Shown here: positions 9,989-20,049 of the stretch, piece by piece | Position numbering within the stretch: the first letter of the stretch is position 1 | Layout of the letters: the number at the start of each line of letters is the position of its first letter | Assembly (NCBI GenBank): GCA_963575745.1 | Contig: CAUYUJ010001292.1 | Coordinates: 440,001 to 504,000 of the forward strand | Direction of reading: 5' to 3' | DNA from: Prorocentrum cordatum | Lineage: Eukaryota; Sar; Dinophyceae; Prorocentrales; Prorocentraceae | DNA length: 64,000 nucleotides | The notes under the pieces: generated by a model | Seen by the model: the letters and a program-made list of their open reading frames with translations, nothing else | Told to the model about the DNA's origin: nothing | The model's database searches: none | Position numbers and translations under genes: made by a program

Positions 9989-10313
9989 TGCACGCCGCCA
10001 GAAATGCAGCCTGGTCCCTGGGAGAGGGGCCCGCACTCCTCGGAGGTGCACGTCGTGCAACGATCATGGCTTTCGGGGGTTGGGTCTTCTTCAGTCAGGA
10101 GGAAAAGAAACACACAGACACAATTAATCTTCGACTCCCCAGAAAATATTAGAAAATATGGGAAGTGGGGGGGAAGACAGAAACCCAGAAAATATGGGGA
10201 ACTATGGGGAATCTTTTTATTTGTGTGTATTTATTAGTGTGTCCTGGGGCCCCTTCATTCAGTTCCTTTGTTTGTCAGTGCCTCCAGCCGCTCGTCGCGT
10301 TCTTTTCCCTCAG

Positions 10314-10455
10314 GCCCGTCATTGCATCGAGCATGTCAGCTCTCGGATTGCCGCCGGAGGACTGGTCCGTGACCACGAAGACGGAGTGGACCATCAAATG
10401 GGAGGAGGGGATGGTCAAGGGAAGCGCACACCAGCCAGCTGCAGAAGGGCACGGG
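10314..10455 (+). CDS. Possible first coding exon (hypothetical N-terminus)
   Basis: A strong 3' splice signal, TTCTTTTCCCTCAG at 10300-10313, is followed 19 bases later by an ATG at 10333. The reading is MSALGLPPEDWSVTTKTEWT, then IKWEEGMVK. It has mixed composition and normal codon use, unlike the surrounding low-complexity frames. The layout (polypyrimidine, AG, short leader, ATG) suits a dinoflagellate spliced-leader trans-splice site or an internal acceptor. A second pyrimidine-rich acceptor (CCCCAAACCAG) ends at 10524, so an intron may span about 10456-10524; the donor is unclear. No family recognised. Confidence 0.35.
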
Positions 10456-10574
10456 GAACATCCTTTTCTTGTTTTTTCCTGGTCTTCCCTCCTTTGTCCT
10501 CTCCCCCCTCCTTCCCCAAACCAGAGTGAACCTATGTGAGCCCCTTCAGTTGATCCATCGCGTCGCTACGCGAT

Positions 10575-10760
10575 TGTGGGATTCTCTCTGCATTGCAGTG
10601 CGCCGCACGCATTGGAAGACAATGCGTTGCAATTCAGTGCAATGCAATGCCTTCCAACGCAAAAGGAACAACATGCAATGCAATGCCGCAGAGTTCAAGG
10701 CAACGAACATCAAGCTGCACAATCATCGCGCAATGCAATGTACTGCATTCCCCCGCTGCC
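10575..10760. repeat. GCAATGCAAT-type short repeats
   Basis: GCAATGCAATGC, GCATTGCAGTGC and related decamers recur at irregular spacing. The phrase resembles the CAAGCTATGTGGTG repeats at 43440-44190 and 50280-50560 only loosely. Confidence 0.5.
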
Positions 10761-11120
10761 AGCCTATTCATCCTTGGTGCCAGCAATTCCCTCAATCGGG
10801 AAGGTGATGCTGCGATTGCATCATCATGTTGCTTGTTCTCCACTAGCGCACTGAGATTGTTGCCTCACCTGGTCTGAGTTAGATTGTCCGCAGGTGCGGT
10901 CGTTCGTTCGTTCGATCTGGCCACGTCCCCCGAGCGAGTCACAGAACTTATTGAGGCACGCGCACTGGGGCAACCTGGACCGATTTCTGCCATATTTCAG
11001 CGCCTGGCTGGTGAGCCCGAAGGGACCCCTTCACGCAGAGTTGGCGCAGGTGCACGTGCAATCTACTGAGAAGTATTTCGATCTACGTACGTATATGTGG
11101 ATACTGATGTGAACTGGGGC
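10761..11120. other. No gene recognised
   Basis: Unique-looking sequence; open frames are short and not protein-like. Confidence 0.35.
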
Positions 11121-11125
11121 AGGGC

Positions 11126-11463
11126 GTGTGCACATGTCAGATACGGTGCAATCTGCCCGTGCGAGCTAGCACGCTCATGCACCCGAGCATGTCAACGTGA
11201 GGCTGCTTAGCGTGCCTCTGGTTCGTCCACGTAAACTGCTGCCGCTTGCGTGTGAGTGTGCAGATCCGCGCGCACATTCTGCGTGTACATGTGCGTGTGC
11301 ACATGTCAAATACGGTGCAATCTGCCCATGCGAACCAGCACGCTCATGCACTCGAGCATGTCGACGTAAGGCTGCTTAGTGTGCCTCTGGATCATCCACG
11401 TACACTGTTGCCGCTTGCGTGTGAATGTGCAGATACGCGTGCACATTCTGCGTGTACATGTGC
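11126..11463. repeat. Two-copy tandem repeat, 169-bp unit
   Basis: The unit starting GTGTGCACATGTCAGATACG at 11126 is repeated from 11295 with roughly 10 percent differences by eye. Each unit holds GTGCAATCTGCCC, CACGCTCATGCAC and CCGCTTGCGTGTGA. Confidence 0.8.
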
Positions 11464-11496
11464 GTGCTCACTTGCGGTTGTGTACACCTGCCTGAG

Positions 11497-11566
11497 CATT
11501 GATGCTGTCTTCCTGGGAGAGGTTAACCTGGGCTCGCTGTCCAAGCCGCTGCTGGATTCGAATCAG
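11497..11566 (+). CDS. Possible short coding exon (hypothetical)
   Basis: The frame reads IDAVFLGEVNLGSLSKPL then LDSNQ, and ends exactly at a CAG|GTGACG donor-like site (exon end 11566). An AG precedes it at 11495-11496. Composition is that of a folded protein and not of a repeat. A further frame at about 11815-11950 (FATANEHIIVGILRVGGS) might be another exon, but phase and order cannot be proven. No family recognised. Confidence 0.25.
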
Positions 11567-12039
11567 GTGACGTTTGAGGCCAGCCATCGCGGGGGTGGAG
11601 TGGGGGGACAGGAATGCTGGATTGAGGGGGTTGCTGCATCGCCTCCGCTCATGTGTGTGTGTACCTAAGCCCACCTTAAACCTGCTCAGAGGTAGCGGGC
11701 GAGTATCCTGGAAACTCAGGGCGAGGATGTGTGGCCTCCTCTTGCTGGGATTTGACAGCCAGGCTCCTGGTTCCTTTCCAGGTGCGGGAGGGAATTCGGG
11801 GACAGGATCACGACAACGATATTATGTTCGCAACCGCCAACGAGCACATTATAGTTGGCATTCTTCGGGTGGGGGGTTCGCGAGAGTGGGACGTTCAACA
11901 AAATATGTATTCCATATTACGAAGGCCTTGCGGCAGATGCCACCGACCCTGAAGGAACAGGAGGAGGAGAGGACGAAGACGACGACGATTTCGAGCGAAG
12001 GTCCGCCGGGGCCCGCACACCGTAGAGAGTGCAGATTCG

Positions 12040-12155
12040 TATACTTCTATGTATGTGTTTATATACACATACATAGAAGAATACAACATACTTCTATGTA
12101 TATGTTTTTATTTGAATGCTTCTATGTACGTGTATATACAAATGAATACACTCCC
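12040..12155. repeat. ACTTCTATGTATRTG short repeats with inverted copies
   Basis: ATACTTCTATGTATGTG occurs three times, once in inverted form, between AT-rich spacers. Confidence 0.5.
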
Positions 12156-12214
12156 GTTTTCGTGCGAAGGCCCGCCAGGGATCCCGTGAAGTGTACACGT
12201 CTGTGTATCTGAAC

Positions 12215-12515
12215 GTGTGTATGCCTGTCTGTCTGTCTGTCTGCCTGTATGTCTGTCAGTATGTATGTATGTATGCATGCATGCATGCGTGTATGTGTGC
12301 ATGTGCGTACGTACATACGTAAGTACGTTTGTATCTATGTTTGCATGGACTTATGCAGGTATGTGTGCATTGATGCATGTATGTACGTACATACATACGT
12401 ACGTACGTATGGATATATGTATGTATGTATGTATGCATGTATGTATGTTTGTATGTGTGTACATGTCTGTAGGTATGAATTGAGTATGTATATGTATGTA
12501 TGTATATATATACAC
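12215..12515. repeat. (GTAT/GTCT/GCAT)n tetranucleotide microsatellite
   Basis: About 300 bases of GTCT, GTAT and ATGC tetranucleotides. Open frames (Cys/Met/Tyr/Val) on both strands are artefacts. Confidence 0.95.
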
Positions 12516-12544
12516 ATCTGCGGTTCCTCGGCGGCGAGCGAGGG

Positions 12545-12695
12545 GCGAAAGTGAGAAGGAGAAGGCCTTCTCAGAAGGCGGCGGTGCTTCTCAGAAACCT
12601 TCGCGGCCTTCTGAGAAGTTTGCTGCGTCTTCGCGGAAGACTCAGAAAACTTCTCAGAAGGCCGCGGGACTTCCGAGCCTCCTGAGATGGCCTTC
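12545..12695. repeat. CTTCTCAGAAG palindrome cluster / imperfect foldback
   Basis: GGCCTTCTCAGAAGG, CTTCTGAGAAG and AACTTCTCAGAAGGCC recur, and the outer copies pair with each other. The theme (TTCT-AGAA palindromes with GGCC borders) is shared with the hairpin at 9847-9988. Confidence 0.5.
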
Positions 12696-12699
12696 TCCT

Positions 12700-13140
12700 T
12701 CTCAATTTACCCCCCCACACACACCCGGGCTCGCCGCCGAGCAAGGATGGCAGGACCCCGGGAAGCACGCAGCAGACCCCCTCCTCTTTCCTCTCCCCCC
12801 CGCCCCCCTCCTCTCCGTTCGCTGTGTTCCTCTTGCCACTGTGTTCTTGCCTCGCGCTGGGATCCCGACGCCTCGGCGCCCCCCCCCCCCCGCTGCGCCT
12901 CCGTGGCGCCGCGCGCGCGGAGCCAGCAGCCAGCAGCCAGCAGCCAGCACTGGGGCCAGGGCGACTCGGCATCGCCCAGACGTGTGCATCTTTTCTCGGC
13001 GAGGAGCACCTCTTAACATCTAGCGGAAAACACGCGCACGGAGTAGAAAAACACACGGGGAACGGACGTCCGAGCGAGGGCCAGGGCGAGGCCATGCTCC
13101 TTGCAGAGAAGGCCCGCGAAGCCGGATCTTCTCAGCGGGC
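12700..13140. other. No gene recognised
   Basis: Pyrimidine-rich then mixed sequence, with a CAGCCAGCAGCCAGCAG micro-repeat at about 12920-12945. No convincing exon. Confidence 0.35.
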
Positions 13141-13144
13141 AGGA

Positions 13145-13270
13145 GGAGCAGGATCCTCCTCCTCCTCCTCCGAGGAGGAGGAGGATCCTGCTCCTCCTCC
13201 TCCTCCGCGTCCTCCTCCTCCTCCTCCTCCTCCTCCTCGAGGAGGAGGAGGAGGAGGAGGAGGAGGGTTC
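13145..13270. repeat. TCC/GGA inverted microsatellite (two hairpins)
   Basis: GGATCCTCC...(TCC)n runs straight into (GAG)n...GGATCC at 13151-13188. A second (TCC)n-to-(GGA)n switch is centred near 13239. Each forms a perfect hairpin, so the microsatellite changes strand at a symmetric point. Confidence 0.9.
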
Positions 13271-13289
13271 CGACGACGGGCTAACGATA

Positions 13290-13650
13290 TCGCCAGGGAG
13301 GGCGTGGTACGGTAGGTTCGTGCGGCGATGGCGCGCCGGCGACGCCGGCGAAGACGTTCCAGGTTGAGTTTCGCACGATGGAATGATTCGGAATCACCGA
13401 GGGCACGGTAACGCCACAGGACCTGATTGGATTCAACCTTGAACGATCGGGGCCGCGATCGGTTCAAGGTCGAACGATCGAGGCCGCGTCAAAAACCTTC
13501 GCGTTCGCTGACGCCGCGCGAACCCACCGTACTGTCTGCCTCCTAGAAACGAAGAACAGAAAATGGCACGGGCATGCACATTCGGAGGTAAGCCTGGGCT
13601 TCTGTCTGCAATAGCGAAACGGGCATGGACACACTGGAAGACCGGCAGCT
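13290..13650. other. No gene recognised; short GATCG-rich local repeat
   Basis: GAACGATCGGGGCCGCG is repeated at about 13441 and 13470. Otherwise unique sequence. Confidence 0.35.
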
Positions 13651-13654
13651 CTTC

Positions 13655-13825
13655 TTTTTCATTCTGAGCAGGGCTCGCTGTCGGTGTCGCAGCGGCTGCT
13701 GTCAGTGTGGGACACAAGGGCGCCTGGCTATCAGTGGCCGCTGTCGGTTTTGGACCACATTTGCTGCTGGGCATCGTACCCATTTTTGTCCGTACCCATG
13801 TCGGCAGGCGTCCAAAGAGGAGGGG
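13655..13825. mobile_element. Copy of the GGGTACAATGCCCA-family element
   Basis: The right half (CTGCTGGGCATCGTACCCAT then TTTGTCCGTACCCAT) is clearly related to 34730-34780. The left half (GGGCTCGCTGTCGGTG, GTGTGGGACAC) matches 34640-34735 only loosely. Confidence 0.5.
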
Positions 13826-14075
13826 CTCCAGTTTTCGGGCCGTTCCCGACGTCCGGGTCGGGGGTGGAGCTACGCATCGCCGAAGCTCGCCGTGGCCAGG
13901 AAAGCCCCTTCGTTCCTGACTCGGCGTTCCTTGTCGTAGCACGATGGCTGTACCTCAGCTGCTCCCGTGTGCGCGAATGCGAAAGAGGCGAAGCTCCGGG
14001 GACGATGCTGCTCGAATCACAGCGAGTGCCTCCCGAGGCATTCGGAGGGGTGGAGCTTGGGGATCGGTGCTGCCG

Positions 14076-14104
14076 CTGATGATGATGATGATGATGATGA
14101 TGAA

Positions 14105-14168
<64 letters not shown>

Positions 14169-14474
14169 TTGTTGATGATGATGCGCATGATGCTGATGGT
14201 GACGATGACAACGATGATGCTGATGATGATGATGATGCTCATGATGCTGCTGCTGCTGATGATGATTATGATGGTGATGATGTTTTGATTTTGATGATCA
14301 TGAAGATCGCGATAATAGTGAATACGGCAATGGCGATTTTGATCATGCTTATGCCGCTGCGGCTGCTGACGACGAGAACGACGACGACGTTGGCGATGAC
14401 GATGACGATGACGACGATGATGAGGAGGAGGAGGAGGATTATGATGCTGATGATGATGCTGATGATGATGGTGC

Positions 14475-14507
<33 letters not shown>

Positions 14508-14847
14508 GGATGAGGATGAGGATGACCATGATGGTTATGGTGATTATGTTTTCATGTTGATGATCGTGAAGATCGCGATAATGGTGAATGTGGCAATGAC
14601 GATGTCGATCATGCTGATGCCGCTGCGGCTGCTGCTGACGACGACGAGAACGACGTTGGCGATGACGATGAAGATGACGATGATGATGATGATCATCATG
14701 ATGATGATGATGCTGATGCTGATGATGATGCTGATGCTGATACTCACGATGATGGTGGTGATGATGATGTTGCCGATGATGGTGATGATGATATGGTGAT
14801 GCTGATGCTGATGATGATGATGCGGTTGATGATGCTGATGATGATGT

Positions 14848-14878
<31 letters not shown>

Positions 14879-15015
14879 GCTCATGCTGACGATGCTGATG
14901 AGGATGATGCTGAGGCTGATGCTGATGATGATGATGAAGATACTATGCCTGAAGAGGAATACTATGATGATGTCATCCGTAACGATTTCGATGATGGGGA
15001 TGATGCTGATGATGA
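14076..15015. repeat. Long (GAT)n tract with an internal duplicated ~250-bp segment
   Basis: Almost 1 kb of GAT triplets. Two less regular stretches (about 14282-14420 and 14550-14690) are near-copies: both have GATGATCRTGAAGATCGCGA, AATGGTGAATG-type, GCCGCTGCGGCTGCTG and ACGACGAGAACGACG. The microsatellite therefore grew partly by segment duplication. Confidence 0.9.
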
Positions 15016-15350
15016 TGGTGCTTGTGAGGGTGGTGGTGAGGATGATGGGAACAATGAGCCAGAGGAGGCGAGGATAATGATGCGGAGGGGGAGTACGGTC
15101 AGGATGATGGTAATGAGGAGGATGTCACCGAGGAGGGGATGAGGAGGATGCGTATGCTTCAAAGCATTCACGGGCAGCTGCCGCTCACTCCGGACTTGGT
15201 GGCGAGCCCCACGCACATAGGGAGTTTTGCTCACCTTCAATGACAGGAGGCACTGAGCACCCTTGTGCAGAGCCAGTGCATCGAGCCAGTCAGCGATCCC
15301 CCGACGAGTCATCAAGAGACTCGCCGGGTGGCAGCGCGAGAAGGCCAGGC
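15016..15350. other. Decaying GAT/GAG tract then unique sequence
   Basis: No clear gene. A short frame after 14945 (MPEEEYYDDVIRNDFDDG) continues out of the GAT tract but has no support beyond that. Confidence 0.35.
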
Positions 15351-15505
15351 TTCCGTGGCGAGGAGGGAGGAGGAGGACGGCGGGCAGGGGGGAGGAAGAG
15401 CAGGAAGAGGAGGCAGGACGGAGGAGGTTGGGGAAAAGGGCAGGACGGAGGAGGACGGGGAGTCGAGGAGGAGAGAGGGGAGCGAAGAGGAGCAGGAGCT
15501 CTTCC
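15351..15505. repeat. (GGA)n-like polypurine tract
   Basis: GGA/GCAG/GGG purine-rich degenerate repeat. Confidence 0.8.
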
Positions 15506-15753
15506 TCCCTGCATCTGTTCCTCGCCCTCTTCCCCGCCTGCTTCTCCTCAACCACCTCCCTTCTGACCCTCCTTAACTGGCGTCCTTCTCGTGCCCCTTC
15601 CCCGCGCTCGCCTCTGCCTTCTTGCATGCCTTCTTCCGTCCAGGGCGCCGGGGGGTGTGCATCCGCACCCGATGCGGGAGCTCGAGCCATGCAGTGCCGG
15701 CCCATCGGACTCGGACCCCCGTGCTCCTCGCCTCGCCCGGGGCGGATCTGGGC

Positions 15754-15933
15754 TACAGTCGGGGCGCTGAAGAAGGAACCCTCTTCGTTGGGGAGGGGCT
15801 CCGTGTTCCTTGATTGTTTGATAGCTTGCCTCAGGTTTTCCTTATGTTTTCGATGGGAAATCGAAGTTTAACTTCTCGAGAAAAGGGGCTTCGTTCCTTA
15901 TTTATCGTTCCTTAGGTCAACGCCCCAACTGTA
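15754..15933. mobile_element. Inverted-repeat element, probably an introner (TACAGTYGGGGCG family)
   Basis: The left end TACAGTCGGGGCGCTGA is mirrored by the right end CGCCCCAACTGTA, with GAAGGAAC/GTTCCTT also pairing inside. Part of the interior (AAGGGGCTTCGTTCCTTATT) recurs in reverse orientation at about 3565-3601. The element ends two bases before an AAG|GAC acceptor-like site, beyond which a strongly protein-like frame begins. This suits an element acting as an intron, perhaps with a GC donor near 15752. TSDs are not clear. Confidence 0.5.
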
Positions 15934-15935
15934 AG

Positions 15936-16019
15936 GACCTGGCCTGGTGCGGCAAGCTGCACACCTACAACAAGAGGTTCGACAGGATCACCGCCAAGAC
16001 GGAGCTCGCGACGCGCGCG
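15936..16019 (+). CDS. Possible coding exon (hypothetical)
   Basis: Immediately after the TACAGT-family element the frame reads DLAWCGKLHTYNKRFDRITA then KTELATRARA. Nearly every third codon position is G or C (CTG GCC TGG TGC GGC AAG CTG CAC ACC TAC AAC AAG AGG TTC GAC AGG ATC ACC), as in highly expressed genes of GC-rich protists, and the residue mix is typical of a soluble protein. The exon end is uncertain because it enters a GCGC run. Family not recognised. Confidence 0.4.
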
Positions 16020-16079
16020 CGCGCAAGACAGCCGCCGTCTTCGGCATCCGCTGCGCTGGATGCGCTGCACTGGGAAGAT

Positions 16080-16690
16080 TTAGGTATGGTCGTGTTGACA
16101 TCGGGGGTTCGTAGAGGGGAGGTTATCCCATGGTGGGGTCCAGGAGCGAGCCCAGCTGGATACTCAAACTTTCTTCTTCCAGGGGCCGTTTGGAGCGGCT
16201 TTCCTCTAACCGCATCTCTGTCCCTACCCCACCTGTACGCCCCCTCGAGGGACACTTTTTGGTCCGCGGACGCAAGCGAGCAGGCGTCTGTCGAGCGCCG
16301 TCGAGGAAAGCATGCGCGGACAGTTGCGCAGGGCAGGCGGAGGGGTTCCTTGTGTGATGGATGCTCGCTGCTTGTTCGGTGCGGCTTTGGCAGATTGTGG
16401 CCGTCCTTTCTGCAGCGGCTTCATTGCACAAGGCTCTGCGGATACCATGGTCGGGGCCAAGATGCCTCTCAGATTTCATGGCCCCCACTCGTTCGCGAAC
16501 ATGCCTCTGGCCATGATGCGCACCCCCCTTGTTCCTGGCTCCCTCTGCTGCGTGCTTCTGTTGCCCTGGAAATGCAAAGTCGGAAGCTTTGGCAGCCGGT
16601 TGGGCAGGGGTGCGAAGTCGTTTGATTGCGATCAGGGGGCTTGTGTGATCAGGTGGGGAAGAGCAAGCAAAAAGTAAGCATTGCATTAAG
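16080..16690. other. Unassigned region with open frames on both strands
   Basis: Plus-strand frames over 16086-16625 and 16312-16677 and a minus-strand frame over 16123-16686 all stay open. Codon use does not clearly favour one. The plus frame with FGAALADCGRPFCSGFIAQG is the most protein-like. No domain recognised. Confidence 0.25.
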
Positions 16691-16795
16691 CAGTAGCTCT
16701 CTGGATACGCTGATAGCAGTTTGTTATCACTATTTGTTGTTGGTTGTCATCATAATTGATGGTAGAGTGCATTGATCGTTTGATCACCCCGTATG

Positions 16796-16811
16796 CGCGC
16801 ACGCACGCACA

Positions 16812-16842
<31 letters not shown>

Positions 16843-16910
16843 TTACACACGCACACACACACACACACACACACACGCGCACACACACGCATGCGCACGC
16901 ACACGGATGC
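16796..16910. repeat. (GCAC)n / (CA)n microsatellite
   Basis: Tetranucleotide CGCA repeat passing into CA. Confidence 0.95.
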
Positions 16911-16993
16911 ACACAATCCTGGGTCGAGTTTTCACAGGCCCCCCCCCTATGGGATGGGTCCCAGGGCCCGCACGCCTTCCCCAAGATGGGAAG

Positions 16994-17150
16994 GGACGAC
17001 GACGAGGACGACGACGACGACGAGGACGGCGACGACGACGACGATGAGGACGAGGACATGGACGAGGACGAGGACGACGAGGACGAGGACGAGGACGACG
17101 ACGTCGACGACGACGACGAATAAGATCACGATTTCGATGACGGCGACGAC
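16994..17150. repeat. (GAC)n microsatellite
   Basis: GAC/GAG trinucleotide run of about 150 bases. Confidence 0.95.
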
Positions 17151-17339
17151 GACGGCACCGCAGCACCACCTCGCCACCAGCAGGAAAGGAGGGAGGCCGC
17201 GGGCACCTGCCCCCGCTCCCCATCCTGTGTGCCCGTGAGGCCACGCGCCGCGTCCGCGCCGCCGCCCGGTGACGGGGGGGGTGCCCCCGAAGGCATCGTC
17301 CCTAAGGGCTTGTCGACGTTTCGCCAATCGACCTGTGGG

Positions 17340-17510
17340 GATCGAGCCAGATGAATCCAGGTATGTGCAGATACATCGAGGTGCATCCAGGTCAATCGAG
17401 ATGAATCCGAGCAAATCCAGGTACATCCGATCTCCTGGGAAAGTAGGAGCAACTCGCGGCCGCTCCAGCGCGAGTCGAAGGACGGCAGAAGTCGTTAAGC
17501 CTTTAACGAC
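17340..17510. repeat. 10-bp periodic repeat with conserved tail (copy of 3415-3545)
   Basis: ATCCAGGTAT, ATCGAGGTGC, ATCCAGGTCA, ATCGAGATGA and ATCCAGGTAC follow one another at 10-base spacing. The tail GCTCCAGCGCGAGTCGAAGG plus AGAAGTCGTTAAG matches the copy near 3500. Confidence 0.7.
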
Positions 17511-18369
17511 ATCAGCATCAGGGGGGCGGAGCCCTGGATCATGTATGCTTTGAGGTGTTTGTGTGTGCATAGGCGCATCAGCATGTGCAACGCACCTGAT
17601 TGCAGGATTGCGCGTGCGCGTGGGAGTTTTGGAGCACCGTCGAGCGTAGGTCACAGGCACAGGCGTTGTGGGTTTGTGCTTTTGCGCCCTGTGCGGCATC
17701 ATGGAACTATGACAATCATGGGAGGATTCCGCCGCCCACGTGCTTAAGGATGTATGTGCCCCCGTGACTCCACAGCGACATCAGGCCTTCAGGGCAGTCT
17801 CATCATTATTGCCACCGTGGCTCGAGACTCACTTTGACACTTACTAACACGTGTTCTTTGGACTTGGGCGTGAATGGATGGCGTGGTCAAAGACAAACGC
17901 TCAAGAAGGGACCTGCGTGCAGAGCCAACCTCATCCTTGGGCAGCCCTTGTTTCCCGTCGTGCGGTACATACACTGGCTCTTGTACCTCTAACATAATGG
18001 CGGTTTGAGGGCCGCGGGCTACAGGACGTTGGAGAAAAACAGCGAGAGGGTGTGTGCATGTTCCGTTCTTCAGTTATGATCGCTCGCATTCTAGCTGCGT
18101 CTATGACCACGCTGTCTACTCCTGTCCGTGCGGCCTACTAACGCAACAGACATTGTCTGCTGAATCCACGTGCCTGCGGCAACGTCCACCACTGTGCCAG
18201 CGCCGCACTAGGTGGTGACCCTGCGAGAACCGCCCGCAAGAAAAAGCTACATCCTGTGAAGGCATTGCGGCCGGTGCCGCCGACCCTGAAGGCGGGACCT
18301 CCTCCGGGACCCCCGCTGCTGGCGAACCGCCCCCCCGCGGGACCCGCCGGGACCCTGGCGGGGGCGGCA
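17511..18369. other. No gene recognised
   Basis: Unique-looking sequence with short frames. From 18280 a local GGGACCCCCGCTGGCGAAC repeat begins, which continues on the other side of the element at 18370-18499. Confidence 0.35.
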
Positions 18370-18499
18370 CCCTGACCTACCAGAGTGCTAAAAGATAGCC
18401 TTGCAGACCTACAGACCTGTCTGGACTGCCTAAGACCTCGACGGGAGCTGGGGCGTCAAAGTGGTGGTACTATTTCTTGGCCCTCCTGGAAGGTCAGGG
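18370..18499 (+). mobile_element. Family-3 inverted-repeat element (CCCTGACCTTCCAG)
   Basis: The left end CCCTGACCTACCAG and right end CTGGAAGGTCAGGG are inverted repeats. The interior (CAGACCTACAGACCTGTCTG, CCTCGACGGGAG) is shared with 22705-22835. It splits a local GGGACCC-type repeat, consistent with insertion. About 130 bp, non-coding. Confidence 0.7.
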
Positions 18500-18662
18500 C
18501 ATTGACCCTGGACCACCCTCCCCCACCACAGGCGGAACCTTCCCGGGACCCCCGCCGGCGACCCGCCCCCAGACCCTGGACCTCCGTTGGCGACCCCCCC
18601 TGCCGGACCCGCCGGGACTCCCCCCTTCAGGACCCCCCCACCCCCGCAGGCAGCTCTCCCTG
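18500..18662. repeat. Local GGGACCCCCGCYGGCGA repeats
   Basis: Short GC-rich phrases (CCCGGGACCCCCGCCGGCG, TTGGCGACCCCCC) repeat, continuing those before the element at 18370. Confidence 0.5.
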
Positions 18663-18830
18663 TAGAGGAGGAGGAGGAGAAGAAAGAGGAGAAGAAGCAA
18701 ATGAAGGAGGAAGAGAAGGAAAAGGAGGAAGAGGAGAAGGAGCAGGAGGAGGAGAAAGAGGGGGGGGGAGGAAGAAGAAGAAGGAGAAGGAGGACGCAAA
18801 GGAGAAGGGGAAGTGGGGAGGAGAAGAGGA
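18663..18830. repeat. Polypurine (GGA/GAA)n tract
   Basis: Purine-only triplet repeat. Confidence 0.9.
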
Positions 18831-18934
18831 CTGGGGAGGGGAGAGAGGGGGCCGCCAGAACCCCCTGGGGAGGAGGGGCGGTAATCGGACCCAGGACCCC
18901 GCCCTGCGACCCCTCTCCCGAACCCCCCTCCTCA

Positions 18935-19085
18935 CTCCTCCTCCTCCTCCTCCTCCTCCTCCCTCCCTCCCTCCCTCCCTCCCTCCCTCCCTCCCTCCCT
19001 CCCTCCCTCCCTCCCTCCCTCCTCTCCCTCCCTCCCTCCCTCCCTCCCTCCCTCCCTCCCTCTTCCTCCTCCTGTTCCTCCTCCC
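18935..19085. repeat. (TCC)n then (TCCC)n microsatellite
   Basis: A TCC run switches to a regular CCTC/TCCC tetranucleotide repeat of about 110 bases. Confidence 0.95.
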
Positions 19086-19205
19086 TCTGTACCGCACATC
19101 GTGCCCCCACCCGTACCCCCACCCCGTCAGGGACAGGAGAAAGGGAGGGAATCGATTTGACCACGAGGTCTGTTTTCTCGGTTCGTTCCTCCATTTCCTT
19201 GGGAC

Positions 19206-19207
<2 letters not shown>

Positions 19208-19245
<38 letters not shown>
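19208..19245. repeat. (GAC)n microsatellite
   Basis: Twelve consecutive GAC triplets. Confidence 0.95.
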
Positions 19246-19654
19246 AGCGACCCTCACACGCCGAAGGGTCGGCGGATTTCAGTGCTCTTCCCATTCTTTG
19301 GAGGGCCGAGCATCTGAAGTTCTCAGCTGCTGGCTTGAAAAGATTGTAGCGTGTGATAGATGCCTTCCTGGGTGAGCGGGAACATGCCCCATGTCCACCG
19401 CCTCGCAGTCTGGTCTCCCAGACCGCTACCCCATAGATACAGCGCGGCTTTGCGCGGATTCGCCGCGCGAGACCTGCCCATTCCATCTCACATCCGTGGG
19501 GTCGTGCTTAGATGTCCAGTCCGCAAGGGCATGGATATGGATATGTTCGTCTCTCGTGATCTCTCAGGGCGCAGTGTGGCGGAAAATGTTCCCCAGATCC
19601 AAGCGGGCCGTAACATATGACAGCTCGTGTCCTCTGTTGACAGAAGGTCGTAAC
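19246..19654. other. No gene recognised
   Basis: Unique sequence. A plus-strand frame from 19391 stays open to 19846 but runs through repeats and lacks domain signals. Confidence 0.3.
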
Positions 19655-19734
19655 ATGAAGAAGGAGGAGGAAGAGGAGGAGAACGAGGAGAGGGAGAAGA
19701 GAGAAAGTGTATATAATGAGATTTGTAGGAACTC

Positions 19735-20000
19735 TTGGGGCGTCTTGGTGGCATCTCAGGGCCGTCCAGGGGTGTCTTGGAGGCGTCTTGGGGTCATCTT
19801 GGGGCGCCGTGGGGCCATCTTTGGTCAACAATTGCGGCCGATTTAGAACGTTTTGGTGCCATCTGGCGGCCCTGTTGGCCCGTCTGGGCGACCTCATGGG
19901 CCGCCTTGGGCTCCCAAAGAGGCCCGTGTTTGTGTATGTTCTGGCGCCATCTGGTGGTCCTGGGCCCTCCGGAGCACACCAGAGCCATCCTGGGTCTAAT
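19735..20000 (-). repeat. 10-11-bp periodic repeat (TCTTGGGGCG type)
   Basis: TCTTGGGGCG, TCTTGGTGGC, TCTCAGGGCC, TCCAGGGGTG, TCTTGGAGGC, TCTTGGGGTC and TCTTGGGGCG follow each other at 10-11-base steps. This is the reverse complement of the CCAAGACGGC units at 28900-30260 and 31600-32750. Confidence 0.7.
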
Positions 20001-20049
20001 CATCTTGCAGAAGGACCCAACCATATGCAATTGTTAGTACCGCGATAAG

